DNA of 55,984 bases from Actinomyces denticolens (GCF_002072185.1 NZ_MVIW01000021.1:1-55984), one strand, 5' to 3'; shown: positions 45,066-54,454, numbered from the stretch's first letter. The notes: generated by a model from the sequence alone, not told the origin. Made by a program: numbers and translations.

Positions 45066-46319
45066 ATGCCCACGCCCAAGAAGTAGTACCCCGAGGAGCG
45101 TGGGGCGGTGAGGGATTCGGCTGTGCCTGGTTCGCCCTTGCCGACCCCGACCTCGCGAAGGGCTGCTTCAAGCGCGTCGGCGACGAGCCCGGCGGGGCGC
45201 CGAGACGCTGCACGGCTGGGCTCTTGCCGGGCGCTAGGTCGACGCCCGTCAGCGATCCGGGACCACCACCGACGACACCCGAAGGATCAGGGTGCTGGAG
45301 GCCGCCAGCCGCGAGCTGAGGAGGGCCAACGAGATCGGGCGCAAGGCGAGCGCGCATGTCCGCCCAGGCGGGTGCCCGGCCTGCCGGTAGCAGACCTCGT
45401 GGGATTCACCCGTGGACAACAAGGGGCTCGGGGCCCGCGCCGGTTCTGCCGGGTCCTGACGGAGCCCGGGCCGCCAGGACCGCCTCATCCGTCGACTTGG
45501 CCGCGCCGCCCGCTGTCGCCCTCCCAGCGCGAGGGAGCTTGTGGGACGCGCGCCTCGATGAGCGTATCGCGGCGCCGCAAGCGTCCAATGCCCCGGGCGG
45601 CGCATGAGGACCCTCAGCCTGACGGGCGTCGGGTCCGGGCAGGTCGATGCGCGCCACCAGGCCCGCCCGATGCGCCCAGACCCCCATGGACCTACTGCGC
45701 CGCGACTCCCGCCGCTTCCGCCCCGAATGGGCGGTGGGTCGTGGACGTACGCCCACGCTCGGCGCCTGGTCCGGGCTCGTGGTGCGCCGCGTTCGTCACG
45801 GGGCCCGGTGCTCCAGGGCGGTGGTCGGCTGGGCGGGGTCCACCGTGACGGGGGCACCAAATTTCGCGCTCGAAGCCCCGGACCAGGCCGCCTGGGCCAG
45901 GGGCAGCCGAGGGGCGCAGTCTCAAAGGGCCCATCCAGCACTCGGACCATGGGGCGCAGTACCTGTCGATCCGCTACAGCCAGCGGCCCACCGATGAGGC
46001 GACCCGGAGCCTCCACCGGGCAAGTGGCCTCCTCCCACAGGCAACGTCACCGCCGAAGCCCTCAAGCAAGCCCCTGCAAAGGCGAGCTCATCTGGATGCA
46101 CGCCTGGAAGGGACGCGACGAGGTCGAAGCGGCGACCGCCGACTGGGTGTCCTGGTACAACACCACCCGCCCGCACCGCTACAACCCCGACTACATGGCC
46201 CCGGCCGCCGCTGAGGCCCTCTACTACGACACCCACCGCGACGACCAGAAGGCCGCCGCGCGACAACAACCCCCTCCACAAAACCCGGGAGAATCCATCT
46301 CGGAGATTTCGGCGTCATA
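45066..46319 (+). pseudogene. Decayed IS3-family transposase (orfA and orfB)
   Basis: Pieces of both frames can be followed on the plus strand through many stops and shifts. OrfA: MPTPKK, a stop, then YPEE (45066 on), and RELRRANEI near 45305-45335. OrfB: CRVLTE near 45445, DLLRRD near 45690, SDHGAQYLSIRYSQR near 45945-45985, then KGELIWMHAWKGRDEVEAA through to AAEALYYDT at 46080-46240, ending at a TAG at 46318-46320. These match the integrase core order of IS3 elements. No intact ends are seen; the left end runs straight into the DUF192 gene. It is inactive. Confidence 0.8.
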
Positions 46320-47124
46320 GCACCGCTAGCGGCCATGCCATGAAGGAGCCCAGGATCAGGTAGGGACCGTAGGCCATGGGGTCCTTACGGCCTGCCCGCC
46401 GGAGGGTGAGGAGCGCGAGCGCCCCGATGCCCCCGGCCATGATCCCGATCCAGAGGCCGAGCACGGGCATCATGGCTCCGTACCATCCGAGCCAGAGTCC
46501 TATGACGGCGCACAGCTTGACATCGCCGAGTCCGAGGCCGGTGCGCATCAGGGCGGCAAGGAGACTGATGGCCCCCGCGCCCAGGGCGCAGAGCACGGCT
46601 CGCAGGGCGTTATGGGCTAGCGCGGGCGTCATCGCGATAGCGCCGCCGCCGCACAGCATGAGCCATCCTGAGGCGCAGCCGAGGAGCCGGTTGGGGAGGA
46701 TGTGAGCGACGGCGTCGGCACTGGCGGCAACGCCTAGGAGGGCGAGGACTGGGAGGGTTGTCGCAGCCGGGACCTGGGCGCCGGTCCGATTCCCCCACCA
46801 TGCCGCGCCGCCACAGGTGACCAGTGCGAGCACGGCCTGCGGCAACGGCCCTAGGAGCCAGAGGTGACGCAGAGTGGGACGCCACTCGGCTCGAGTGTCG
46901 GCATCCTCTGCTCCTAGGCCAGCGGTTCTCTCGTGAGCCGACGATGGCTCAGCTAGCTCAGGGGAAGCACTGGGGCGCGGCTCCCCAGACGGCTCGCTTC
47001 CCCCGGGCGCCTCGGGGCGCGCGAGTTTGTGGACGTAGTTCCGTGCCCATCGCGCCACAGGACCTGCGGCCAGTCCCACGATGGCAGCGGCCTCAGCTGC
47101 GAGAAGCCAGTTCATGCCGTGCAT
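46315..47124 (-). CDS. A24 prepilin peptidase (CpaA/TadV-like)
   Basis: A 269-aa inner membrane aspartic protease that trims prepilin leaders. D137 (SADAVAHILPNR) and D201 (GLGDVKL) are the catalytic pair; a GPYLILG segment near the end is typical. It lacks the N-terminal methylase part, and residues 32-82 are a hydrophilic insert after the first membrane helix. The start ATG shares a base with the DUF192 stop (TAATG); a later ATG at 47115 is possible. The 3' end overlaps the IS3 wreck by 3 nt. Its likely substrate is the broken prepilin gene at 48838-50281. Confidence 0.88.
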   Translation of the reverse strand: MHGMNWLLAAEAAAIVGLAAGPVARWARNYVHKLARPEAPGGSEPSGEPRPSASPELAEPSSAHERTAGLGAEDADTRAEWRPTLRHLWLLGPLPQAVLALVTCGGAAWWGNRTGAQVPAATTLPVLALLGVAASADAVAHILPNRLLGCASGWLMLCGGGAIAMTPALAHNALRAVLCALGAGAISLLAALMRTGLGLGDVKLCAVIGLWLGWYGAMMPVLGLWIGIMAGGIGALALLTLRRAGRKDPMAYGPYLILGSFMAWPLAVL

Positions 47125-47591
47125 TATGCCCGCATGCCCCCTTCACGGCAGGGGCGGGCGATGGGTTCTTGCGCGTTCGACGCCCCGTCTGGGGGCCAAC
47201 CGCTCCCGGTCGGCATCTGTGTGATGGTGAGGACCGAGCCCCGCTGGATGCCGAGGGCGTGCGCCTGCCCCTCCTCCATCTCGACGACGGCGGTGGCGGA
47301 GACTTGGGGCGCGCCCATGCGCCCTGATCGGTGGGTAGTCATGGTGACGACCTATCCCGCCCTGGATAGATAGACCGCATCGAGCGCGTACCTCATACCG
47401 AAGCAGTGGATCCAGTTGCAGCGGGGGATCCAGAGGGCTCCGGCGATGCCGTCGGTGCCGAGAAGACCCTTGTTGCGCTCAGCCCGAGTGCGAGCCGTCC
47501 ACACGCGGACCGAGGTCACGCGCCCATCCACGATGAGAAGCGGTAGAACGGATGGATCATCGGAGGACCACACAGGGGATGTCGACGTCAT
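47124..47591 (-). pseudogene. DUF192 gene interrupted by an in-frame TAG
   Basis: Reads MTSTSPVWSSDDPS then the DUF192 domain as far as YLSRAG, then TAG at 47352-47354, and continues in the same frame with VVTMTTHRSGRMGAP and VVEMEEGQAHALGI to a TAA at 47124-47126. The other copy has Arg at the stop position, so this is a nonsense change rather than a frameshift. It overlaps the prepilin peptidase start, the original operon order. Confidence 0.8.
47398..47519. repeat. 122-bp direct repeat, copy B
   Basis: Identical to 44930-45051 in the same orientation, 2468 bp away. Confidence 0.85.
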
Positions 47592-47671
47592 ACACCCGAC
47601 TCTAGGCGAGCAACGATAGGGTGCACGAGGGGCGAGCGCCCTAGGCGCGCCCCTTCTCCACACCCTTGTCG

Positions 47672-48082
47672 TCACGCATGCATGCGTGGCTCAACAAGGA
47701 AGGCGCCAACTCCGGCACCAATGAGAATAGCGACGGCGTCATGGAGCATCGCTTGGTTGGTCCCACCCGTGGTCAATAACTGGAACAGCAGCACGAGCAA
47801 GGCTGTGATTAGTCCGTAGGCAATGCAGTAGATGACTCCGAACAAGCGGTTCGAGTAACCCTCCTGCCGACGAAGCCAGATAAGCCCAACTAGAAAGACC
47901 AGAGCCTGCCGCAGCCCTTCAATTCCAAAGAACAATAGAGGAAAGCCCGCATTAGGATCAGCGAGCCCGAACACGTCAATAGCCCCAGGAATCGCGACAA
48001 TGAGAAGATTATATAAGAGCACGGACACAAAACTTCCCGCCGACACCGCAAGAAGATTCCAAGCATGAAGCCTACGCACCAT
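47672..48082 (-). CDS. Small membrane protein, unknown function
   Basis: A 136-aa protein with about four hydrophobic segments (near 9-33, 50-69, 80-101, 113-131). I recognise no family. It begins 3 nt after the lipoprotein stop, so the two are probably made together. Base composition is clearly lower in GC than the ribosomal neighbours. Confidence 0.65.
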   Translation of the reverse strand: MVRRLHAWNLLAVSAGSFVSVLLYNLLIVAIPGAIDVFGLADPNAGFPLLFFGIEGLRQALVFLVGLIWLRRQEGYSNRLFGVIYCIAYGLITALLVLLFQLLTTGGTNQAMLHDAVAILIGAGVGAFLVEPRMHA

Positions 48083-48085
48083 GGA

Positions 48086-48814
48086 TCAATTTTTCGCGGC
48101 AATAGCGCTAAAAACTATGTCCCATAAAGGTGTCCCCTGCGCTAGTTTTCCTGGCTCAGCGATCGCGATAATCCGCCAGAACCCTGCGCTTCCGTCAGAC
48201 ACATAAAAACACACTTGATCCACTGTCTTTGGTGTCGCACCCGCGGATCCACCATCCGAATGAGTCCAACTTATGATAAACGCCTCTACCTCTTCATCAC
48301 CTATCGGCCAAGTCTCAGCGGTCCTCGCGACATACGTGTTCTCACGCGTCGGACTCATGAGAAGAGTTTCTTGAGCAAACCCCTCCGCATTCAGACTACG
48401 CCCTGCATCGTCCGCGTAGGTAACGAGGATCCGCGGGATCTCGGTTCCCGCACCATCTGGCCAAATTGTCGTCTCCAGCGCACCATAAGCATCGGTCCAC
48501 TCTTGAGACGCAGCCCCCTCAGGTACCGTCAAGGTCAGACCGTACATCTGCAGCGGCTTGCCCTTTGGAGACGTGGGCCTGACCCCTCTCGAAGGCAGAT
48601 CCGGTACTGCAGGAACCTCGCTGGCCGGCCTCCATTCCACCGGAGTCGGCTCAACGGAAGCCCCTGCCTGACTCGCGGAAGATCGAGACATAGCACCGTC
48701 ATCCGCGCTACCTGAATCACAGCCCGCCAGCACGACGACACCTCCTACCAGAGCGAGTCCCCCTATACCCCTACGCGAGAGTACCGCTTCTCCCTTTATA
48801 CATGATGAGGCCAT
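48086..48814 (-). CDS. Lipoprotein of unknown function
   Basis: A 242-aa protein with a lipobox LAGC (C32) after a hydrophobic leader; the start at 48814 is chosen because GAGGAG lies 9 nt upstream and the leader then has normal length. The mature part begins with a Ser/Gly/Ala linker and has a globular region with VPEGAASQEW and VCFYVSDGSAGFWRI. No family is recognised. Lower GC than the core genes. Confidence 0.7.
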   Translation of the reverse strand: MASSCIKGEAVLSRRGIGGLALVGGVVVLAGCDSGSADDGAMSRSSASQAGASVEPTPVEWRPASEVPAVPDLPSRGVRPTSPKGKPLQMYGLTLTVPEGAASQEWTDAYGALETTIWPDGAGTEIPRILVTYADDAGRSLNAEGFAQETLLMSPTRENTYVARTAETWPIGDEEVEAFIISWTHSDGGSAGATPKTVDQVCFYVSDGSAGFWRIIAIAEPGKLAQGTPLWDIVFSAIAAKN

Positions 48815-48837
48815 GAGCGTCAACTCCTCTTTCAAGT

Positions 48838-50281
48838 CTAGCATTTGTCCCACGTCACCCACCGTGTTCCATCCCGGTACTCGCCTCCACTGTAGTTCAC
48901 AGACTTGCTCTCATCCGTATACCCAATTCCGAAATTGAAGCCATCCCCCTTTGCAGAAACGTCGAGGGCTAGATTCGCATTGTCGTCGGCAACAATATTT
49001 CTCTTCGTTGCTGTACCATTGGCTTTAGCTTCTTCAACGAACTCCTCATAAGGGTTATGGCCACCCAAAGTCTGCACCACCCCGTACACTGGAATCCCTG
49101 CAGCGAGCATGAGATTATATCCCTTTTCAGCTGAAGCAGGATTAGTCATATCCACCTGAGTTTCAACCACTTGCCCGCCTTCCTTGCCGATTCCCGGATC
49201 GTCACCGATCAGCGGGTTGAGAATCTCACCCTTGACCTCACCATTAACAATAGACGTCATCGTCGTAGTCAGCGGCTTTCCGTTAAAATCGACCTTAACG
49301 GCGATCATCGACTCCATCATACCATTGGCTTGACCATGAATATCGGTTGCGACAGGATTCACTTGAATGGTTCCATCAGCAGTTAGGGAGACATTGGCCT
49401 TATAATAGTAAGTGGCACTGCCATCTGCATCAAAGGTCGCCCCCAGGGCTCCGGATAGGTCTGCCTGAGCCCCAGCCGAGGCTGGGCCGGCGTTTAGCAC
49501 TACCACTCAGGCTGCCACGCACACCGCCCTCAACGGTATGCGATTTCGGCTTGGGAAGCTTGTATGTCCGAGCACCATGAGAGTCGGTAACATAATCGTA
49601 GATCCCTTTAATTGGATCCACAACAGGGGTAGTGTCATTGGTGATCTGATTTTAGAAATAGTCCACCATTCGCCCCATCTCTTCCTTAGAGCCGACTTCA
49701 TAGGTGGTGGAATATTCTACAGCAGCACCAACTTCGGCAGCGACATTTTTACCTACACTGCCACCCACTTTCGAACCTTTCCTATCGCTTGACCCACCAT
49801 TCTTACCGCCTCCTTTACTTTTATCATCAAAGCTATGATCGCGACTTTGATCATCCCACGTGCCACTAGCGCTAATTCCCGGCGAGGTGAACTCATAACT
49901 CACATCACCTTTATATGTCCTTGTAATCCTATAGGTTCCATCGCTCATTTTCTCGACCTTTAATCTTTCACCACCCTCAAGGGTGACGAAGAAGGTCCCG
50001 CTGACGCTCTTCTCTCGTGAATTCTCTGAAACAACGCACGGCTCTTTTGGCTTCCTATCGTCTGCTTTGTTATCACTCGCGCCACAAGATAGAGGAGAGC
50101 CTCCTCCAAGCTGGGAGATAGCGCTCTGGATCTTGCAGACGATAGTCTTTCCGATGTCTGTACCAGCTGTTCCCAGACCAGCCGCGATAATGGCAGCGAT
50201 GAGCACCGCGACTACAATCGCCATCCCAGAGTGCTCGACCAGGGTCTGACCACGCTCATTTCTGCATCTCTTCTGGGACAT
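48838..50281 (-). pseudogene. Prepilin-like secreted protein broken by a stop and a frameshift
   Basis: The N-terminus NERGQTLVEHSGMAIVVAVLIAA has a class III (Flp/TadE-like) leader: cleavage after G, Glu at +5, then a hydrophobic helix. The frame meets TAA at 49652-49654 but continues in frame (NQITNDTTPVVDPIKG) to about 49495, where a run of three A (TTT at 49493-49495 on the plus strand) instead of two shifts it; the rest (NAGPASAGAQADLSGALG to WVTWDKC) then follows to 48838. Repaired, it would be about 480 aa. GGAGG precedes the start. The DNA is lower in GC than the surroundings. Confidence 0.75.
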
Positions 50282-50473
50282 GAGGTTGGACCTCCACGCT
50301 AAATAGTCGAGGATTAGAACGACTTTCAGTACAGCAGAACGGCTGTCAGAGGACTAGGGGCGCCCGCCCCATCCCGCGCCCCTTCGCGCATCATTGCAGC
50401 CCTCCAGACGCTCACCCTCGACATCCTCGGAACCCCGCTCGCCCCTCACGCCTCCTGCTATCAGCAGACACAC

Positions 50474-50510
50474 CTGGGCCCCGGCCACCTCGCGGGTGGT
50501 CGGGGCCCAG
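50474..50510 (-). terminator. Terminator after rplL
   Basis: A 16-bp stem with one G-U pair (50474-50489 with 50495-50510) and a 5-nt loop, 65 nt beyond the rplL stop. It ends the rplJL transcript before the prepilin locus. The rest of 50282-50574 shows no gene. Confidence 0.75.
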
Positions 50511-50574
50511 GATGATCAAGCGGGTCCCCCGCCGGCTCAGGCCGCGTGGGCGCGAGCCGGCGTCGGGGACGGGC

Positions 50575-50967
50575 TCACTTGAGGGTGACGGTGGCGCCGG
50601 CGCCCTCGAGCTGCTCCTTGGCCTTCTCGGCGGCCTCCTTGTTGGCGCCCTCGAGGACGGGCTTCGGAGCGCCGTCGACGAGGTCCTTGGCCTCCTTCAG
50701 ACCGAGGGAGGTCAGGGCGCGCACCTCCTTGATGACCTGGATCTTCTTGTCGCCGGCGGCCTCGAGGATGACGTCGAACTCGGTCTTCTCCTCGGCGGCC
50801 TCGCCACCGGCGGCGGCAGCGCCGGGAGCGGCGGCCACGGCCACGGCGGCCGGGGCGGCGGCGGTGACGTCGAAGGTCTCCTCGAAGGCCTTGACGAACT
50901 CGGACAGCTCGATGAGGGTGAGCTCCTTGAAGGCCTCGATGAGCTCGTCGGTGGTCAGCTTCGCCAT
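50575..50967 (-). CDS. rplL: 50S ribosomal protein L7/L12
   Basis: A 130-aa bL12, the stalk protein that recruits GTPase factors. N-terminal dimer part, Ala/Gly hinge near 35-56, and the C-terminal [21 protein letters not shown] and [17 protein letters not shown] blocks are intact. It follows rplJ by 69 nt. Confidence 0.97.
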   Translation of the reverse strand: MAKLTTDELIEAFKELTLIELSEFVKAFEETFDVTAAAPAAVAVAAAPGAAAAGGEAAEEKTEFDVILEAAGDKKIQVIKEVRALTSLGLKEAKDLVDGAPKPVLEGANKEAAEKAKEQLEGAGATVTLK

Positions 50968-51036
50968 GATGGGCGTTCCTTCCTGGTTAAGTGGTTCCTG
51001 CGCGGGCAGGATGGGGGATGACGCGCGCGGCCCGGA

Positions 51037-51558
51037 TCAGGCCGCGGCCTCCTGCTTGTCGCGCAGGGCGTCGACGGTGCGCACGGTCTTGGAGGCCGGT
51101 GCGGCGAAGAGGTACGCGGCCTTGGACAGGGACGCCTTCATAGCGCCCGCAGCCTTGGCGAGCAGAACCTCGCGGGATTCGAGAGATGCGAGCTTGTCGA
51201 CGCCGTCGGCGGACAGCACGGAGCCGTCCATGACACCGCCCTTGATGACGAGCTCCTTGTTGTCCTTGGCGAAGTCACGCAGGGCCTTCGCGGCCTCCAC
51301 CGGCTCACCGGTGACGAAGGTCAGGGCCGTGGGGCCCTTGAGGTCCTCCGCGAATGCCTCGAAGCCGACCTGGCGGGCGGCGATCGCGGCAAGCGTGTTC
51401 TTCACCACGGTGTACTCGGCGTTGCCGGCGAGCGAGCGGCGCAGCGTCTTCAGCTGGGCGACGCTCATCCCGCGGTACTCAGTCAGCAGCACGGCGCCGG
51501 AGGCGCGGAACTTGTCCGCGATCTCGGCAACAGCCGCTTCCTTGTCAGGCCGTGCCAT
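51037..51558 (-). CDS. rplJ: 50S ribosomal protein L10
   Basis: A 173-aa uL10, the base of the L12 stalk, beginning MARPDKEAAVAEIADKF and with LTEYRGMSVAQLKTLR. The upstream 190 nt match an L10 autoregulatory leader, so its own product with L12 probably controls this operon. Confidence 0.97.
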   Translation of the reverse strand: MARPDKEAAVAEIADKFRASGAVLLTEYRGMSVAQLKTLRRSLAGNAEYTVVKNTLAAIAARQVGFEAFAEDLKGPTALTFVTGEPVEAAKALRDFAKDNKELVIKGGVMDGSVLSADGVDKLASLESREVLLAKAAGAMKASLSKAAYLFAAPASKTVRTVDALRDKQEAAA

Positions 51559-51564
51559 GGGCCC

Positions 51565-51745
51565 TCCTTCCGTGGTCTGCCGCAGCGCCCCTCACGGAAG
51601 AAGCCCCGCGCCGGTGGGCACGGGGCTCGCGGCCCAGCGATGCTGGAGCGATCTCGTCTCACCTGCGCCGGCTCCGCCCATGGCGGACTTGGTCCCGCTC
51701 GCGCGGGAGACCTGCGGTCTTTGGCAAGGCACACTCTGCCCGTTG
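51565..51745 (-). promoter_or_regulatory. L10 leader (ribosomal autoregulatory RNA)
   Basis: On the minus strand GCCAAAGACCGCAGG (51711-51725) is the conserved L10-binding element of rplJ leaders, followed by GC stems and an AGCCCCG/CGGGGCT hairpin (51602-51608 with 51621-51627) before the rplJ start. Position and motif together support an L10/L12-binding leader. Confidence 0.7.
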
Positions 51746-51850
51746 ACCGCGCTCCCACGCAAGCCAGGAGGGGGCCGACGCGCGGTGCGATCGCTCACTC
51801 CCCGGCTCCTGCCCCGGCTCGCCCGCCAACATCCCGAAGCGCAAATGACG

Positions 51851-51889
51851 ACGGCGCCGCGCGCCCCGGTGCGGGGCGGGCGGCGCCGT
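51851..51889 (-). terminator. Terminator after rplA
   Basis: An 18-bp stem with one mismatch and a short loop, 20 nt past the rplA stop. It separates rplKA from the rplJ leader. Confidence 0.7.
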
Positions 51890-51908
51890 CGGGCGCGATC
51901 GCGGGCGC

Positions 51909-52598
51909 TCAGACCTTGGTGACATCCATCGGGATGCCGGGGCCCATCGTCGTGGCCATGGTGGCCTTGAGGATGTAGCGGCCCTTCGACGTCGACGGCT
52001 TGAGGCGCAGGACCTCCTCGAGGGCGGCCTTGAAGTTGTCCTCGAGCTGGGCCTCGGTGAACGAGGACTTGCCGATGATGAAGTTGAGGTTCGCGGCGCG
52101 GTCCACGCGGAACTCGATGCGGCCGCCCTTGATGTCGGTGACGGCCTTGGTCACGTCCATCGTCACGGTGCCGGTCTTGGGGTTGGGCATGAGGCCGCGG
52201 GGGCCCAGCACGCGGCCCAGGCGGCCGACCTTGCCCATGAGGTCCGGGGTGGCGACGGCGGCGTCGAAGTCCGTCCAGCCCTTGGCGACCTTCTCGATGA
52301 GCTCGTCGCCGCCGACCTCGTCCGCGCCCGCGGCGAGGGCCTGCTCGGCCCGATCGCCGACGGCGAAGACGATGACGCGGGCGGTCTTACCAGTACCGTG
52401 CGGCAGGGACACGGTGCCACGCACCATCTGGTCGGCCTTGCGGGGGTCCACGCCCAGGCGGAGGACGACGTCCACGGTGGAGTCGAACTTCGTCACGGAC
52501 GTGGCCTTGGCCAGCTTCACGGCCTCGGCCGGGGTGTAGAGGATCCCGGACTGGATCTTCTCAGCGGCGGCGCGGTAGGCCTTGCTGCGCTTAGTCAT
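51909..52598 (-). CDS. rplA: 50S ribosomal protein L1
   Basis: A 229-aa uL1 of the mobile L1 stalk at the E site. The start [15 protein letters not shown] at 52598 fits the family and has AAGGAGAAGCAG ahead; the frame to 52637 is too long. [19 protein letters not shown] is the RNA-binding signature. Confidence 0.97.
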   Translation of the reverse strand: MTKRSKAYRAAAEKIQSGILYTPAEAVKLAKATSVTKFDSTVDVVLRLGVDPRKADQMVRGTVSLPHGTGKTARVIVFAVGDRAEQALAAGADEVGGDELIEKVAKGWTDFDAAVATPDLMGKVGRLGRVLGPRGLMPNPKTGTVTMDVTKAVTDIKGGRIEFRVDRAANLNFIIGKSSFTEAQLEDNFKAALEEVLRLKPSTSKGRYILKATMATTMGPGIPMDVTKV

Positions 52599-52675
52599 CT
52601 GCTTCTCCTTGGCAGTCGTGGTGAACGGGCCGCGCATGGCCCTTCCACGGGGTCTTGATCGGGGGTGCCGGGGCC

Positions 52676-53107
52676 TCAGGCCTCGACGGTGATGCCCATC
52701 GAACGGGCGGTGCCGGCGATGATCTTGGAGGCGGCCTCGACGTCGTTGGCGTTGAGGTCGGCCATCTTGGCCTCGGCGATCTCGCGCACCTGGGCGGCGG
52801 TCATCGAGCCGACCTTCGCGGAGTGCGGCGTCGAGGATCCCTTGGCCACGCCGGCGGCCTTCTTGATGAGCTCGGCGGCCGGAGGGGTCTTGAGGACGAA
52901 GGTGAAGGAGCGGTCCTCGTAGACGGTGATCTCAACGGGGATGACGTTGCCGCGCTGGGACTCCGTGGCGGCGTTGTACGCCTTGCAGAACTCCATGATG
53001 TTGACGCCGTGCTGGCCGAGCGCGGGGCCGATCGGCGGCGCGGGGTTCGCGGCGCCGGCCTGGATCTGGAGCTTGATGAGCCCAGAGACCTTCTTCTTGG
53101 GTGCCAT
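52676..53107 (-). CDS. rplK: 50S ribosomal protein L11
   Basis: A 143-aa uL11 in the GTPase-associated centre, with [20 protein letters not shown] (thiostrepton-side domain) intact. The start [10 protein letters not shown] at 53107 is the family start. Preceded by a good promoter and the nusG terminator, so rplKA forms its own unit. Confidence 0.97.
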   Translation of the reverse strand: MAPKKKVSGLIKLQIQAGAANPAPPIGPALGQHGVNIMEFCKAYNAATESQRGNVIPVEITVYEDRSFTFVLKTPPAAELIKKAAGVAKGSSTPHSAKVGSMTAAQVREIAEAKMADLNANDVEAASKIIAGTARSMGITVEA

Positions 53108-53178
53108 GTGTATGGGTCTTTCTTGTCCGGATGCCGCGCGCCTGCCGCGCGGCGGTGCGCAGGAGCGCACGAGGGCCC

Positions 53179-53207
53179 ATCCTAGCCCCCGCACGGCACC
53201 CCGATAA
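53179..53207 (-). promoter_or_regulatory. rplK promoter
   Basis: On the minus strand TTATCG (53202-53207) and TAGGAT (53179-53184) are 17 nt apart, a good vegetative actinobacterial promoter, just past the nusG terminator and 72 nt before the rplK start. Confidence 0.55.
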
Positions 53208-53209
53208 TG

Positions 53210-53258
53210 CCCGGTGCCCGGTATCACAAGCGCTCGCGCTGTGATACCGGGCACCGGG
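53210..53258 (-). terminator. Terminator after nusG
   Basis: A 19-bp perfect outer stem (53210-53228 with 53240-53258) with a further inner pairing. A smaller TGCCGCA/TGCGGCA hairpin lies at 53265-53282, closer to nusG. Confidence 0.75.
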
Positions 53259-53341
53259 AGCGCCTGCCGCACTCGTGCGGCACCGGTTCGCCGCGCCATC
53301 CGCTCCCGGCGGCGCCGTGCGCGCCGGGCCGACGGCCGGCC

Positions 53342-54061
53342 TCAGATCTTGGACACCTGGGTGAAGGAGAGCTCGGCCGGGGTGTCGCGGCCGAACAGGG
53401 AGATGAGCACCTGGAGCTTCTGGGTGTCCGGGTGGATCTCGGAGATCGTGGCCGGCAGGGACTCGAAGGGGCCGTCGGTGACGATGACCGACTCGCCCAC
53501 GGAGAAGTCGACCTCGTAGACCTGCCCCCCGGCGGCGACCTGCGTGGCCCCGCCCTCCTCGCGGCTCTCCTTGGAGCCGGCGGCCTGCTTGGCGGCGACC
53601 TCTTCAGGGGTGGGGCCGAGCTGGGAGACGGCCTCCTCGAAGGTCAGCGGCACCGGGTTGTAGCGGTCCCCCACGAAGCCGGTGACGGCCGGGGTGTCCT
53701 TGATGGTGCGCCAGACGTGATCGGAGGTCTCCGGGTCGTCCAGGTCCATGCGCACGAACACGTAGCCGGGGATGCGGACCCGGGACACCTCCTTCTTCTT
53801 GTTGGACGCCTTGATCTCGATGACCGTCTCCATGGGGACGACGGCGTCGAAGACGTAGTCCTCGATCTCGAAGTTCTCGGCACGGGCCTTGATGTCCGCG
53901 GCCACGCGGCGCTCGTAGCCGGAGTAGGTGTGCAGCACGTACCACTCGCCGGGCAGGGAGGACATCTCCTTGCGGAAGTCCTCCAGCGGGTCGACGGCGG
54001 GGGCGTCGTCGACGGCGCCGGTCTCCTCGACAGCGGTTTCCTCGAGCGTCTCTTCGGACAC
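53342..54061 (-). CDS. nusG: Transcription antitermination factor NusG
   Basis: A 239-aa protein with a 35-residue acidic lead, the NGN domain ([32 protein letters not shown]) and the C-terminal KOW domain ([17 protein letters not shown]) that binds S10 or Rho. A linker of about 30 residues between them is Lys/Glu/Gly-rich. The start is a GTG (V-S-E-E-T) with AGG 7 nt upstream. It follows secE, as normal. Confidence 0.95.
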   Translation of the reverse strand: MSEETLEETAVEETGAVDDAPAVDPLEDFRKEMSSLPGEWYVLHTYSGYERRVAADIKARAENFEIEDYVFDAVVPMETVIEIKASNKKKEVSRVRIPGYVFVRMDLDDPETSDHVWRTIKDTPAVTGFVGDRYNPVPLTFEEAVSQLGPTPEEVAAKQAAGSKESREEGGATQVAAGGQVYEVDFSVGESVIVTDGPFESLPATISEIHPDTQKLQVLISLFGRDTPAELSFTQVSKI

Positions 54062-54122
54062 GGTGTACCTGCTTTCCACTGGCTTCTTCAGGCTGACGGG
54101 TGGGCGCTGGGCGCGGCGGGAC

Positions 54123-54353
54123 TCAGCCGAGGCCCCACAGGACCAGGCGGTCGAAGATGGTGTCGAGGATGCCGGTGAAGGCCATGATCGCGACGATGAA
54201 CACCACCACGACGACGAAGTAGGTCCACAGCTCGTTCTTCGTGGGCCAGATGACCTTGCGCATCTCATCGATGACCTGGCGGATGAACCGCATGACGCGC
54301 TTGATGGGGTTGCCACTGCGCGTGGATGCGTCCTTGGCGGCGCTCTCGCTCAT
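54123..54353 (-). CDS. secE: Preprotein translocase subunit SecE
   Basis: A 76-aa short-type SecE with one membrane helix (about 45-66) after the amphipathic [20 protein letters not shown] motif that clamps SecY. The ATG at 54353 is chosen because GAGG lies 9 nt upstream; ATG 54359 would be too close to it. Between tRNA-Trp and nusG, as common in this phylum. Confidence 0.94.
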   Translation of the reverse strand: MSESAAKDASTRSGNPIKRVMRFIRQVIDEMRKVIWPTKNELWTYFVVVVVFIVAIMAFTGILDTIFDRLVLWGLG

Positions 54354-54454
54354 TCTCATGATCCTCGGGGTGCTCGACGGTCCGATTCCTTGCCATCCCT
54401 GACGGGACGAGAAGACGAACCGACGGGATCTCCCGACAGATCCGCCGTTCTCAG

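Noticed and set aside
45604-46320. A 238-codon plus-strand frame as an intact transposase
   Set aside because: Only its last third matches an IS3 integrase; conserved parts upstream lie in other frames with stops between.
47124-47675. Two separate small genes in place of one broken DUF192 gene
   Set aside because: Both parts are in the same frame, one domain spans them, and the second DUF192 copy shows the uninterrupted sequence.
48838-49506. An independent 222-aa gene with a start near 49506
   Set aside because: It begins with no ribosome site or signal peptide, and one base removed at 49493-49495 joins it smoothly to the prepilin-like frame.
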